Source: Verrucomicrobiota bacterium
GTDB lineage: Bacteria; Verrucomicrobiota; Verrucomicrobiia; Opitutales; Opitutaceae
NCBI GenBank assembly: GCA_025352985.1
Contig: JANXRL010000091.1
Span: forward strand, 1 to 40,439
Reading direction: 5' to 3'
DNA length: 40,439 nt
The notes under the pieces were generated by a model. It ran no database searches. It was given only the letters and a program-made list of their open reading frames with translations, and was not told where the DNA came from. Positions 24,713 to 32,226 of the stretch are shown in pieces. Made by a program: the position numbers and the translations under genes. Every line of letters begins with the position of its first letter. Positions within the stretch are counted from its first letter, which is position 1.

Positions 24713-25850
24713 ATGGCGCGATCTTTTGGCGCACTTTGGGAGCGCATCACCTCGTTGGAGAACCTGTTCGCGGCGGCGGAAGAGGCGATGCAGGGTAAAC
24801 GGTGCACGGGCGCGGCGGCCCGCTCCTTCGCGCGCTGGGAGGAGGAGTGCGTGCGCCTGCGTCTAGCGCTGCGGGACGAGAGCTGGCGGCACGGGCCGTA
24901 TACCTATTTCACAATCAGCGACCTAAAGGAGCGGGTGGTGGCGGCAGCGACTTTTCGCGACCGGGTGGCGCACCATGCCGCTGATGCGGGTGCTCGAGCC
25001 GCTGCTGGATCCAACGCTGGTGGAGGACACCTTCGCGTGCCGCCGGGGTAAAGGCACGCACGCGGCTATGGCGCGGGCGCGGGAGTATACCCGGCGTTAT
25101 CCGTATTTCTTGAAGTGCGATATTCGGAAGTATTTCCCCTCGATCCCGCACGTGCGGCTGGCGATGCAGTTGGCCGGGCGGTTGCGCGAGGCGACGGTGC
25201 GAGGAATGATCGCGGAGATCCTCGCCAGCCATGCGGCCGCCGAGGAGCAGGTGTGACCGGGCGAAGACCTGCTGGCGGTGGAGGTGAGGCGGCGGGGGCT
25301 GCCGATCGGGAACCTGACGAGCCAGTTTTTCGCCAATCTCTACCTCGATCTGCACGAGCATTTCATCAAGCAGGAGCTACGGGTGCCGGGCCACGTGCGT
25401 TACGTGGATGACTTTATCCTCTTCGGCGAAGATAGGGCGCAGGTGCGGGAGTGGGGCGCGCATGTGAAGGCGTTTGTGCGCGGGCTGGAGTTGAGCATCC
25501 ACCCGGATAAATACCGCTGCGGGCCGACGGCGGGCGGGGTAGATTTCTGCGGGTTCGTGGTGTTTGCCGACGGGCGGATACGGTTGCGCGGGGCGGTTCG
25601 TAGAACAACAACGAGAATATCCTTCGGTCCTCGAACCGGAACGACAACGACGCGACGAACGAGAACAACAACATCGGTTTCCGCGTCGTCAGCCTCTGGA
25701 CCGAGGAGCGCCGCGAGGCGCGCTTCGCCAGCCCGACGGGCCAGAACGCGACGGGCCCGGCCTCGGCGCGCCGTGCCACGTCCGGAGGCACCGGTGCGTC
25801 CCGTGTGGGCCGACGGCGCTCTCGCGAGCGACGGCGGTGCAGGCGAATAA
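24713..25850 (+). pseudogene. DGR-type reverse transcriptase, frameshifted, interrupted and C-terminally truncated
   Basis: The first frame (from ATG 24713) has the DGR start RSFGALWERITSLENLFAAA, YTYFTISDLKERVVAAA and FRDRVAHHA. At 24977-24980 one extra base shifts the frame; the match goes on as LMRVLEPLLDP, FACRRGKGTHAAMARA, and LKCDIRKYFPSI with the first catalytic aspartate. TGA at 25254-25256 (probably from a TGG) breaks this frame, which then continues with RRRGLPIGNLTSQFFANLYL, the DGR-specific IGNLTSQ box (25305-25325), and RYVDDFILFG with the catalytic YVDD (25401-25412). Homology ends near 25588 after VDFCGFVVFADGRIR, where the sequence passes directly into the template repeat; the usual C-terminal thumb of roughly 80 residues is missing. 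The open frame runs on to 25850 through non-coding sequence. Confidence 0.88.
25590..25699 (+). repeat. DGR template repeat (TR)
   Basis: Adenine-rich copy of the VR, with many AAC codons when read in the VR frame: RGGS-stop-NNNENILRSSNRN, then DNDATNENNNIGFRVVSL. AAC-rich templates are typical since AAC can mutate to many residues without giving a stop. Unusually the tryptophan codon after RGGS is TAG (25601-25603) here and TGG in the VR, so a copy unchanged at that adenine would stop translation of the target. The TR touches the truncated end of the reverse transcriptase gene instead of lying in a separate spacer. Confidence 0.88.
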
Positions 25851-25881
25851 GTGCGGAGTCGCCCCGCTGCGGTCGGTAAGT

Positions 25882-25905
25882 GCGCCGGTGGTTTTCCGCC
25901 GGCGC
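25882..25905 (+). repeat. Stable hairpin between TR and hisB
   Basis: GCGCCGGTGG (25882-25891) and CCGCCGGCGC (25896-25905) form a ten-pair stem with one U-G pair and a TTTT loop. No T run follows directly; GTATTTTT comes 21 bases later. The 300 bases between the TR and hisB (25700-25997) hold no recognisable gene, only this hairpin and very GC-rich sequence. It may be the 3' end of the TR RNA or a weak terminator. Confidence 0.45.
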
Positions 25906-25997
25906 GCCCAAGGCCGTGGCGGGGTATTTTTCGCAAGTGGCCTCCGTTCTTGTCTTTGGCCGTGATAACGCGTGAAACTCAAGTTGTAACCCATTAT

Positions 25998-26594
25998 ATG
26001 CCCGCTTTGCGCACAGTAACTCTCTCCCGCAAGACCGCCGAAACCGACATCGCGCTCACGCTCGCCGTCGACGGCACCGGCGTGTCGAAAATCGACACCG
26101 GTGTCCCGTTCTTCGACCACATGCTCACGCTCTTCGCGAAGCACGGCCTCTTCGATCTCGACGTGACGTGCGACGGCGACGTCGCCGTCGATTATCACCA
26201 CACCGTTGAGGACGTCGGCCTCGTGCTCGGCGACGCCTTCAAGAAGGCGCTGGGCGACAAGCTCGGCATCAAACGCTACGGTTTTTTCCTGCTGCCCATG
26301 GACGAATCGTTGGCGCGTGTCGTCGTGGACATCGGCGGACGTCCGCATCTCGCCTATCAGGTCGAGGCGTCGACGCAGTTCGTGCGTGATTTTAATATTA
26401 TCTTGGTGAAGGAATTTTGCCGTGCGTTCAGCAACGCGCTCGGCGCGAACCTCCACGTCACGCTGATCTACGGCGAGGAGCCGCACCATGTTGCCGAGGC
26501 CATCTTCAAGGGCCTCGCACGTGCTCTCGATACCGCCACCCAGATCGAGCCGCGCGCGGCTGACCAATTGCCTTCCACCAAGGGCAAGATTTGA
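25998..26594 (+). CDS. hisB: Imidazoleglycerol-phosphate dehydratase
   Basis: Manganese enzyme of histidine synthesis converting imidazole glycerol phosphate to imidazole acetol phosphate. ATG 25998 gives 198 residues, the monofunctional length (no phosphatase domain). Metal-binding motifs are intact: [30 protein letters not shown] and the second repeat [19 protein letters not shown]. The open frame extends upstream to 25851 but this part is GC-rich non-family sequence. It is separated from hisC by the retroelement. Confidence 0.97.
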   Translation: MPALRTVTLSRKTAETDIALTLAVDGTGVSKIDTGVPFFDHMLTLFAKHGLFDLDVTCDGDVAVDYHHTVEDVGLVLGDAFKKALGDKLGIKRYGFFLLPMDESLARVVVDIGGRPHLAYQVEASTQFVRDFNIILVKEFCRAFSNALGANLHVTLIYGEEPHHVAEAIFKGLARALDTATQIEPRAADQLPSTKGKI

Positions 26595-26602
26595 TTGGTC
26601 GT

Positions 26603-27259
26603 ATGGCTGTTCCCGTCATCGCCGTCATCGATAACGGCATTTGCAACCTGCGCAGCGTCACCAAGGCCCTTGAGGCCGTCGGGGCCGACGTGAGGATCGT
26701 GCATACGCCGGCCGATGTCGAAGTGTCGTCGGCCGTTGGATTGGTGCTTCCAGGGGTGGGGGCGTTGGAAGATTGCGTCGCATCGCTTAAAGCCAGCGGG
26801 CTTGCAGGCACCGTCCGCGCGTGGATCGCGGCGGATCGTCCATTTCTTGGTGTGTGTCTCGGTATGCAGGCGCTTTTTGATTATTCTGAAGAGGGCGGAA
26901 AAACGGAAGGTCTCGGCATTTTCCCCGGCAAGGTGGTGCGTTTTCAACGCCCTCCGGAGTTTAAGATTCCGCACATGGGCTGGAACACCGTGCGGTTCAC
27001 CCAGTCGGATTCGCCGCTGGCGGACGGACTGCTGAACGAAGGCGAAGCCTTTTATTTTGTGCACAGCTTTCACTGTGTCCCGTCCGATCCGTCACTGATT
27101 TTAGCCGAATGTGATTACGGCGGCGTCTTCACCGCCGCGATTGGGCGCGGGCGTTGCTTCGCGACCCAGTTTCATCCTGAGAAAAGCCAGGCCAAAGGGC
27201 TGAAAATTTACCGTAATTTTGCCGAGGCCGCTTCTGCTTCGGCCGCGATCCTGGCTTGA
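26603..27259 (+). CDS. hisH: Imidazole glycerol phosphate synthase, glutaminase subunit
   Basis: Supplies ammonia from glutamine to HisF. ATG 26603 gives 218 residues starting MAVPVIAVIDNGICNLRSV; a TTG at 26591 overlapping hisB is possible but less likely. The triad is present: cysteine in FLGVCLGMQALFDYSEEG, histidine and glutamate in ATQFHPEKSQAKG. PHMGWNTV, the conserved oxyanion-side motif, is also seen. Its partner hisF is not in this window; gltA comes next. Confidence 0.97.
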   Translation: MAVPVIAVIDNGICNLRSVTKALEAVGADVRIVHTPADVEVSSAVGLVLPGVGALEDCVASLKASGLAGTVRAWIAADRPFLGVCLGMQALFDYSEEGGKTEGLGIFPGKVVRFQRPPEFKIPHMGWNTVRFTQSDSPLADGLLNEGEAFYFVHSFHCVPSDPSLILAECDYGGVFTAAIGRGRCFATQFHPEKSQAKGLKIYRNFAEAASASAAILA

Positions 27260-27397
27260 GCACCCGGTTAATCGCGGGGTGGGGCAATACTTTTGCTAAA
27301 CTCACCGACCGTTCGCACTTATGGATGCCGCGAAGTAACACTCCGCTGTGCGACTTTCCTTTGCATCCGGTGCGGATTTTGCTCTGTTCATTTACCT

Positions 27398-28690
27398 ATG
27401 GCGAATTCTGCTACCCTCAAACTCGACGATAAAGAAATTACCCTGCCCATCATGATCGGTTCCGAGGGGGAGCGAGCCATCGACACCCGGAAACTCCGCG
27501 CCGACACGGGCTACATTTGCTACGATCAGGGTTACGGCAACACGGGCTCCTGCGAAAGCACCATCACCTATCTGGATGGTGACAACGGCATCCTCCGCCA
27601 TCGCGGTTATCCGATCGAACAGCTCGCGGCCCAGTCCAACTACGTCGAGACCGCGTATCTGGTCATCTACGGCGAACTGCCCAACGCCGACCAGCGGGTC
27701 AAGTTCGGCAAGCTCCTCCGCGAACACGCCATCGTGGACACGCAGATGCAAAAGCTCTTTGAAGGATTTCCCAAAGAAGCCCCGCCGATGGTCATGCTGA
27801 GTTCTCTGGTCGGCGCACTGGGAGCCTACCATCCCGAGCTCGCGACCAATAATTTCGAGGAAGACCTCAAAAATTTCGACCAGTCCGCCGCGATCCTCAT
27901 CTCGAAGATCCGCACGCTCGGCGCGATGATCTACCGTCACCAGAAAGGGCTGCCATACATCTTCCCGAAGGATCTGCCGTTCGCGGACAACTTCCTGCAC
28001 ATGATGTTTTCGGAGCCCTACGATGACTATAAGATCATTCCGGAGGTCTCCCGTGCGCTGAATCTCCTCTTGCTCCTCCACGTCGATCACGAGCAGAACT
28101 GCTCGACTTCCACTGTGCGGATGGTCGGTTCCAGCGCGGCCAACATCTTCACGGCGCTTTCCTCCGGCATCGGCGCGCTTTCCGGCCCGCTCCACGGCGG
28201 TGCGAACACCGCCGTGATGAACATGCTCCAGTCGATCCACGACGAGGGCGACGACGGCACGCGTTTTGTCGAGTCCGCCAAATCGGGCAGCAAGAGCAAC
28301 CGCCTGATGGGCTTCGGCCATCCCGTTTATCGCAACTACGACCCGCGCGCGAAGATCATCGGCAAGGCCTGCGACGAAGTGCTTGCGAAACTGGGCATCA
28401 AAGATCCGCTGCTCGACATCGCCAAGCGCCTGGAAGAGGCCGCGCTGCACGAGGATTATTTCATCTCGCGCAAACTCTACCCGAACGTCGATTTCTACAG
28501 CGGCATCATCATGCGCGCCCTCGGCATTCCGACGAGCATGTTCACGGTGATCTTCGCCATGGGCCGTGCGCCGGGCCAGATCGCCAACTGGCGTGAAGTC
28601 GCCTCGAATACCAAGGGTCGTATCTACCGCCCGCGCCAGATTTTCGTGGGCGCGCCGAAGCGCGATTTTATTCCGATGAACCTGCGCTAA
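27398..28690 (+). CDS. gltA: Citrate synthase (type II)
   Basis: Condenses acetyl-CoA and oxaloacetate, entry step of the TCA cycle. The start at ATG 27398 gives 430 residues, typical for the hexameric NADH-sensitive type. Key parts: the N-terminal beta domain with GYICYDQGYGNTGSCES, catalytic histidines in LHVDHEQNCSTSTVRMVGSS, GPLHGGANTAVMNML and MGFGHPVYRNYDPRAK, and the aspartate in NVDFYSGI. The frame is open upstream to 27293 but without family match. The 138-base spacer after hisH has no clear promoter. A bidirectional terminator follows. Confidence 0.97.
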   Translation: MANSATLKLDDKEITLPIMIGSEGERAIDTRKLRADTGYICYDQGYGNTGSCESTITYLDGDNGILRHRGYPIEQLAAQSNYVETAYLVIYGELPNADQRVKFGKLLREHAIVDTQMQKLFEGFPKEAPPMVMLSSLVGALGAYHPELATNNFEEDLKNFDQSAAILISKIRTLGAMIYRHQKGLPYIFPKDLPFADNFLHMMFSEPYDDYKIIPEVSRALNLLLLLHVDHEQNCSTSTVRMVGSSAANIFTALSSGIGALSGPLHGGANTAVMNMLQSIHDEGDDGTRFVESAKSGSKSNRLMGFGHPVYRNYDPRAKIIGKACDEVLAKLGIKDPLLDIAKRLEEAALHEDYFISRKLYPNVDFYSGIIMRALGIPTSMFTVIFAMGRAPGQIANWREVASNTKGRIYRPRQIFVGAPKRDFIPMNLR

Positions 28691-28723
28691 ACGCGGCCAA
28701 GCCGTCGATAAAACGACCCACTC

Positions 28724-28755
28724 AAAAAAGCCGGGCGAATTTCGCCCGGCTTTTT
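28724..28755. terminator. Bidirectional intrinsic terminator between gltA and the convergent gene
   Basis: GCCGGGCGAA (28730-28739) pairs with TTCGCCCGGC (28741-28750); six A stand before and five T after the stem. This makes it a terminator for gltA on + and for the membrane protein gene on -, whose stop is only four bases away. Confidence 0.88.
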
Positions 28756-28758
28756 GCT

Positions 28759-29508
28759 TTAAAGCTTGTCGGAATTTTGAACCGCAGCCGCCGGTTTCGG
28801 TTTTGGCTTCTCCGGCGGAGCCTTGAAGATTTCCTCCAAGCTCAGGCCGGTGAGGGTTTGTATGCCGCCGATCAGTTTCCACAGGGCGAACATCATCATG
28901 GCCATGCTGGGAACGGTGGCGACCGGGATGTCGAGCAGGTGCATCTTGGCCAGCTCGGCATTGAACTCCGGCGTGCCACCCGGGCTTTTGATGACGTAGC
29001 GGGCGAGACCAAAGTTAAGCGCGCCGCTGACCACAAACGTGGCGACGAGGAGCATGCTGGCGTGGTTGATCAGCCGTTCAAACTCCGGGCGATTGCCTCG
29101 CTGCGCCAGAGCGACGTCCACCCGGGGGACGTCGATGACCTGTTCGTTGTAGAGAATCTCCCGCACGAGCGGACGTTTTGTCCGGGACGAGACCCACACG
29201 GCTAGACCGATCAAAACCGGCACGGCCCCGCTTTTGACGGCGAACCAAAACGGGGCGACTTTGAGGAGTCCCAACCCGCCCGAGGCGACCACACTCACCA
29301 ATCCCAGAATGGAGATGAAGTTGGTTTTTCTGCGGACCGCCAGATCCCAGGCCCCATAGCCCAGGGGGAAGGCGACGGCTACGACCAATGCCCACACGGG
29401 ACCGAGCCTTTCGGGTTTGCTGAGCAGCGAGAGGGCGGCCCACGGAATGCCGATGTTGAAAATCAGATTAAGAAATAGGTTTTCGGGCTTGGGCGCTGGC
29501 TTGGTCAT
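28759..29508 (-). CDS. VC0807-like multispanning membrane protein
   Basis: A 249-residue protein read from the ATG at 29508 down to TAA 28759. About six membrane segments are visible; the first half has NLFLNLIFNIGIPWAALSLLS, PVWALVVAVAFPLGYGAWDL and ISILGLVSVVASGGLGLL, a pattern like the VC0807 family (distantly related to septation protein A). The segment near residue 160 (INHASMLLVATFVVSGALNF) and the end region before a proline/lysine tail are also hydrophobic. No catalytic residue pattern is seen; the biological role is unknown. Upstream in-frame sequence to 29796 overlaps pdxJ and is rejected. Confidence 0.82.
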   Translation of the reverse strand: MTKPAPKPENLFLNLIFNIGIPWAALSLLSKPERLGPVWALVVAVAFPLGYGAWDLAVRRKTNFISILGLVSVVASGGLGLLKVAPFWFAVKSGAVPVLIGLAVWVSSRTKRPLVREILYNEQVIDVPRVDVALAQRGNRPEFERLINHASMLLVATFVVSGALNFGLARYVIKSPGGTPEFNAELAKMHLLDIPVATVPSMAMMMFALWKLIGGIQTLTGLSLEEIFKAPPEKPKPKPAAAVQNSDKL

Positions 29509-29607
29509 AACGGCCAACCAATCTTGAACTCGCGGTCGCAGGAAGGAAAATTCAGGGCATATTCCTGATTTCCTGACTCTCCCATTTCTGTTTGTCTCCA
29601 TGATCCC

Positions 29608-30351
29608 ATGATTCTCCTTGGCGTAAACATCGACCACTGCGCGACTGTCCGGCAGGCCCGCTACCGCAGTTATGCCCAAACCGAGGGCGGGCCGGTCGAG
29701 CCTGATCCCGTGCAATTTGCGCTGCAGGCGGAAGCGGCCGGAGCCGATGGCATCACCTTGCATCTCCGCGAAGATCGCCGCCACATTCAGGATCATGATG
29801 TGTGGCGGCTACGCGAAATCGGCCGCACGCCCCTCAACCTGGAGATGGCCTGCACACCCGCGATGATCGCTTTTGCCCTGAAGCTGAAGCCGCACACGGT
29901 CTGCATCGTGCCCGAGAGCCGCGAGGAGATTTCCACCGAGGGAGGGCTGGATGTTGTTGGCAACCGTGACCGGGTAAAGGCCTGCGTCGAGGCGATGAAC
30001 GCAGCGGGTATCATCACCAGTCTTTTCATCGATCCGGTGCCTGCGCAGATCGAAATCAGCGCCAGGCTCGGTGCGCCATGGATCGAATTGCACACCGGGG
30101 CATGGGCCAATGCCTGGCATACGCCACAGCGGGCCGCCGAGTTTGCGCGGTTGCGGGAGGGCGCGCTCGCCGCGCATGACGCCGGTCTGGTCGTCAACGC
30201 CGGCCACGGTATCAACTACGCGAACGTGACCGAGATCCGCACGCTGCCGCATGTGCACGAGCTCAACATCGGGCACACCATCGTCAGCCGAGCGCTTTTC
30301 ACGGGCATCGTGGAGGCCGTGCAAACGATGAAGAGCCTCATGAATCCATGA
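29608..30351 (+). CDS. pdxJ: Pyridoxine 5'-phosphate synthase
   Basis: TIM-barrel enzyme that closes the pyridine ring from 1-deoxy-D-xylulose phosphate and 3-amino-2-oxopropyl phosphate in the DXP-dependent vitamin B6 pathway. The 247-residue protein begins MILLGVNIDHCATVRQARY, then GADGITLHLREDRRHIQD, LNLEMACT, and GLVVNAGHGINYANV, all family signatures with the catalytic histidine and glutamate. Its stop overlaps the next start (ATGA at 30348-30351). It forms a tight run with acpS. Confidence 0.97.
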   Translation: MILLGVNIDHCATVRQARYRSYAQTEGGPVEPDPVQFALQAEAAGADGITLHLREDRRHIQDHDVWRLREIGRTPLNLEMACTPAMIAFALKLKPHTVCIVPESREEISTEGGLDVVGNRDRVKACVEAMNAAGIITSLFIDPVPAQIEISARLGAPWIELHTGAWANAWHTPQRAAEFARLREGALAAHDAGLVVNAGHGINYANVTEIRTLPHVHELNIGHTIVSRALFTGIVEAVQTMKSLMNP

Positions 30352-30770
30352 GCGAGCCGCGCCTCATTTCCCTGCCTCCCGGCGGCCTGCTGCTTGGGCT
30401 TGGCGCCGACCTCATCGATGTGGCGCGCATCGCGGGCGTGTTGGAGCGCCAGGGCGACCGTTTTCTCAGCCGGGTTTTCACCGACGAGGAGCGTATCTAT
30501 TGTTTCGGGATGAAGTTTCCGCACAAGCATCTCGCCGCCCGCTTCGCCGCGAAGGAAGCCGTTTCGAAGGCGTTCACGACCGGTATCGGCGCGGAGATCG
30601 GCTGGAAATCCGTGTCGGTTTACCACGGCGAACGGCACGAGCCGCTCGTGCGCCTCGACGAAAAAGGGCTGGCGCTGCTCCGGCAGGTGGGCGGCACGTC
30701 GGTCATGCTCACGCTTTCACACACGGATACGGCTGCGATGGCCGTTGCCGCCATCGTGAAGTCTGCCTAG
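30348..30770 (+). CDS. acpS: Holo-[acyl-carrier-protein] synthase
   Basis: Transfers 4'-phosphopantetheine from CoA to acyl carrier protein. The 140 residues show the motif LGLGADLIDVARIAGVLER with the magnesium-binding aspartate and HLAARFAAKEAVSKAFTTG with the second signature (FxxKEAxxKA). The first 12 residues are an extension compared with typical 125-residue AcpS. It overlaps pdxJ by four bases, a common pairing in bacteria, and the hydrate-repair gene starts ten bases after it. Confidence 0.96.
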   Translation: MSEPRLISLPPGGLLLGLGADLIDVARIAGVLERQGDRFLSRVFTDEERIYCFGMKFPHKHLAARFAAKEAVSKAFTTGIGAEIGWKSVSVYHGERHEPLVRLDEKGLALLRQVGGTSVMLTLSHTDTAAMAVAAIVKSA

Positions 30771-30780
30771 GTTTTCCCCC

Positions 30781-32226
30781 ATGGTCGTCGCGCATCCCAT
30801 CCTCACTTGTGCCGAAGCCAAGGATTTCGAGGCGGCCTGTTTTGCCGGTGATGAAGAGAGCGAGTGGGCGGCGATGCGGAAAGCCGGCCGCGCAGTCGCC
30901 AAGGCGGTGTTGATGGATTTCAGCGAAATCGGTGAATTTCCCGCCGCCGCCCGCGTAGTCGTGTTGGCGGGCAAGGGGCACAACGCGGGCGATGCGCTCA
31001 TCGCCGCGCGGCATATTCGCGAACTGCATCCGCACGCTCGCATCGAAGTCCGGTTCATTTACGGCGAGCGGGCACTGCGACCGTTGGCGCAACGCGCGTG
31101 GCGCGAACTGGCTCCCGGCGCGACGAGCGTCAGTCGGTGGTTGGCGGATGGCTACGATCTCTTGCTGGATGGCGTGTTTGGTTATCAGTTTCGTGCTCCG
31201 CTCGAGCCTGCGGTTTTGGCGCTTTTTGCCGAGGTGCGCGCGCTCAAAATCCGGCTTCGGGCGGCGGTTGACCTGCCAAGTGGCTTGGGCGAACCCGGGG
31301 CGTTCCAAGCGGATTTCATCTACGCGACCGGCATCGTGAAGTCGCCGTTGCTCACACTGCCGAATGCCGGGCGCATTCGTTATCTCGACTTGGATTTTGC
31401 GGTGACGGCGAATGCATCGGAGCGGGTGCTTGCGTCGGCGACGCTCGATCCGCTTCGAGCACTGCGGTATTCACGTTCCGACAAGCGCACCTTCGGGCAT
31501 TTGTTTGTCGTGGGCGGCTCGCGGAGCTATCCGGGCGCGGTGCTCATGAGCGTGCTTGCGGCGTTGAGGAGCGGGGTGGGGCTGGTGACGGCGTTTGTGC
31601 CAGAGTCGTTGGTGGCGGCGTTTGCCGCGCGCGCGCCCGAGGCGATGTGGGTGGGCTGGCCGGAGACGCCAGAGGGTGGCCTAGCCCTCGAAGGCTCGCA
31701 CTTGCTGGCCGCGCGAGTGGACCGGGCTTCGGCGCTGCTCGTCGGTCCCGGCTTGGGGCGCGAGCTGGAGACGCTGGCGCTCATCAAAGATGTCGTGTCG
31801 CGTTCGTTCGTTCCGCTGGTGATCGATGCGGATGCGCTCCAGCCGGACATCGTGCGCGCGGGCGCCGCGCCGCGCGTGCTTACCCCGCATGGGGGGGAGT
31901 TTGCCCGCATCGAGGCGGCGATTCCGATGGGGTCGGTGACGATTCGGAAAGGTCCGATCACGACCGTGCAGGCGGGGGACGCGCGTTATCACAGTTTTTT
32001 TGGAGGCCCGGTCCTGGCGCGTGGAGGCAGCGGGGATATTTTGGCCGGATTGACCGGGGGGCTGCTGGCGCAGTCGCCGGCCGATCCGCTGGAAGCGGCT
32101 TGCCGGGCGGCCGTTTGGCACGGGCAGGCGGCGGATGCGCTCGCTCAAGCCCACGGGCAGGTAGCGGTGCAGACCACGCAGTTGATCGACTTTCTCCCGG
32201 CGGTGTTAAGAAAGGACCACGTATGA
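30781..32226 (+). CDS. nnr: Bifunctional NAD(P)H-hydrate epimerase/ADP-dependent dehydratase
   Basis: Repairs damaged NAD(P)H: the N-terminal YjeF-like domain (about 1-215) epimerises the hydrate, the C-terminal ribokinase-like domain (about 220-481) dehydrates it using ADP. Seen are VVLAGKGHNAGDALIAARHI, VDLPSGLGEPG, then GHLFVVGGSRSYPGAVLMS, LLVGPGLGRELE, LTPHGGEFARIE and ARGGSGDILAGLTGGLLAQ with the catalytic aspartate. The epimerase motif reads GKGHNAGDA where most have GxGNNGGDG, a mild deviation. Stop and dprA start overlap (ATGA). Confidence 0.93.
   Translation: MVVAHPILTCAEAKDFEAACFAGDEESEWAAMRKAGRAVAKAVLMDFSEIGEFPAAARVVVLAGKGHNAGDALIAARHIRELHPHARIEVRFIYGERALRPLAQRAWRELAPGATSVSRWLADGYDLLLDGVFGYQFRAPLEPAVLALFAEVRALKIRLRAAVDLPSGLGEPGAFQADFIYATGIVKSPLLTLPNAGRIRYLDLDFAVTANASERVLASATLDPLRALRYSRSDKRTFGHLFVVGGSRSYPGAVLMSVLAALRSGVGLVTAFVPESLVAAFAARAPEAMWVGWPETPEGGLALEGSHLLAARVDRASALLVGPGLGRELETLALIKDVVSRSFVPLVIDADALQPDIVRAGAAPRVLTPHGGEFARIEAAIPMGSVTIRKGPITTVQAGDARYHSFFGGPVLARGGSGDILAGLTGGLLAQSPADPLEAACRAAVWHGQAADALAQAHGQVAVQTTQLIDFLPAVLRKDHV

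Larger units (their letters stand above)
23136..25905 (+). mobile_element. Diversity-generating retroelement (DGR), decaying
   Basis: A complete set of DGR parts lies between hisC and hisB: a formylglycine-generating-enzyme-like target with a C-terminal variable repeat, an Avd accessory gene, a DGR-type reverse transcriptase and an adenine-rich template repeat, in that order and orientation. The VR/TR differences are concentrated at template adenines. In DGRs the reverse transcriptase copies TR RNA with errors at adenines and the cDNA replaces VR. Here each part is damaged (see the individual entries), so the cassette is probably no longer able to act by itself. Its codon choice (many GCG, CTG, GTG, CGG) differs from the C-ending codons of adjacent his genes, in line with separate ancestry. 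Confidence 0.85.

Noticed and set aside
23487-25603. Stop-codon reassignment or programmed recoding in the DGR
   Set aside because: The stops are TAA (tyrosine expected), TGA (tryptophan expected) and TAG (tryptophan in VR), with frameshifts as well; no single recoding rule explains them, and all other genes use normal stops.
25564-25965. Arginine-rich open frames spanning the TR and the region up to hisB
   Set aside because: They arise from GC-rich sequence and read the template repeat out of the VR frame; no start site or protein family is visible.
25851-25997. Upstream extension of hisB by 49 codons
   Set aside because: The family starts at the residues after ATG 25998, and the extension encodes GC-rich non-conserved sequence with a hairpin.
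27392-28882. 496-codon open frame on the - strand opposite gltA
   Set aside because: It is the shadow of citrate synthase in GC-rich DNA and also crosses the bidirectional terminator; no family motif.
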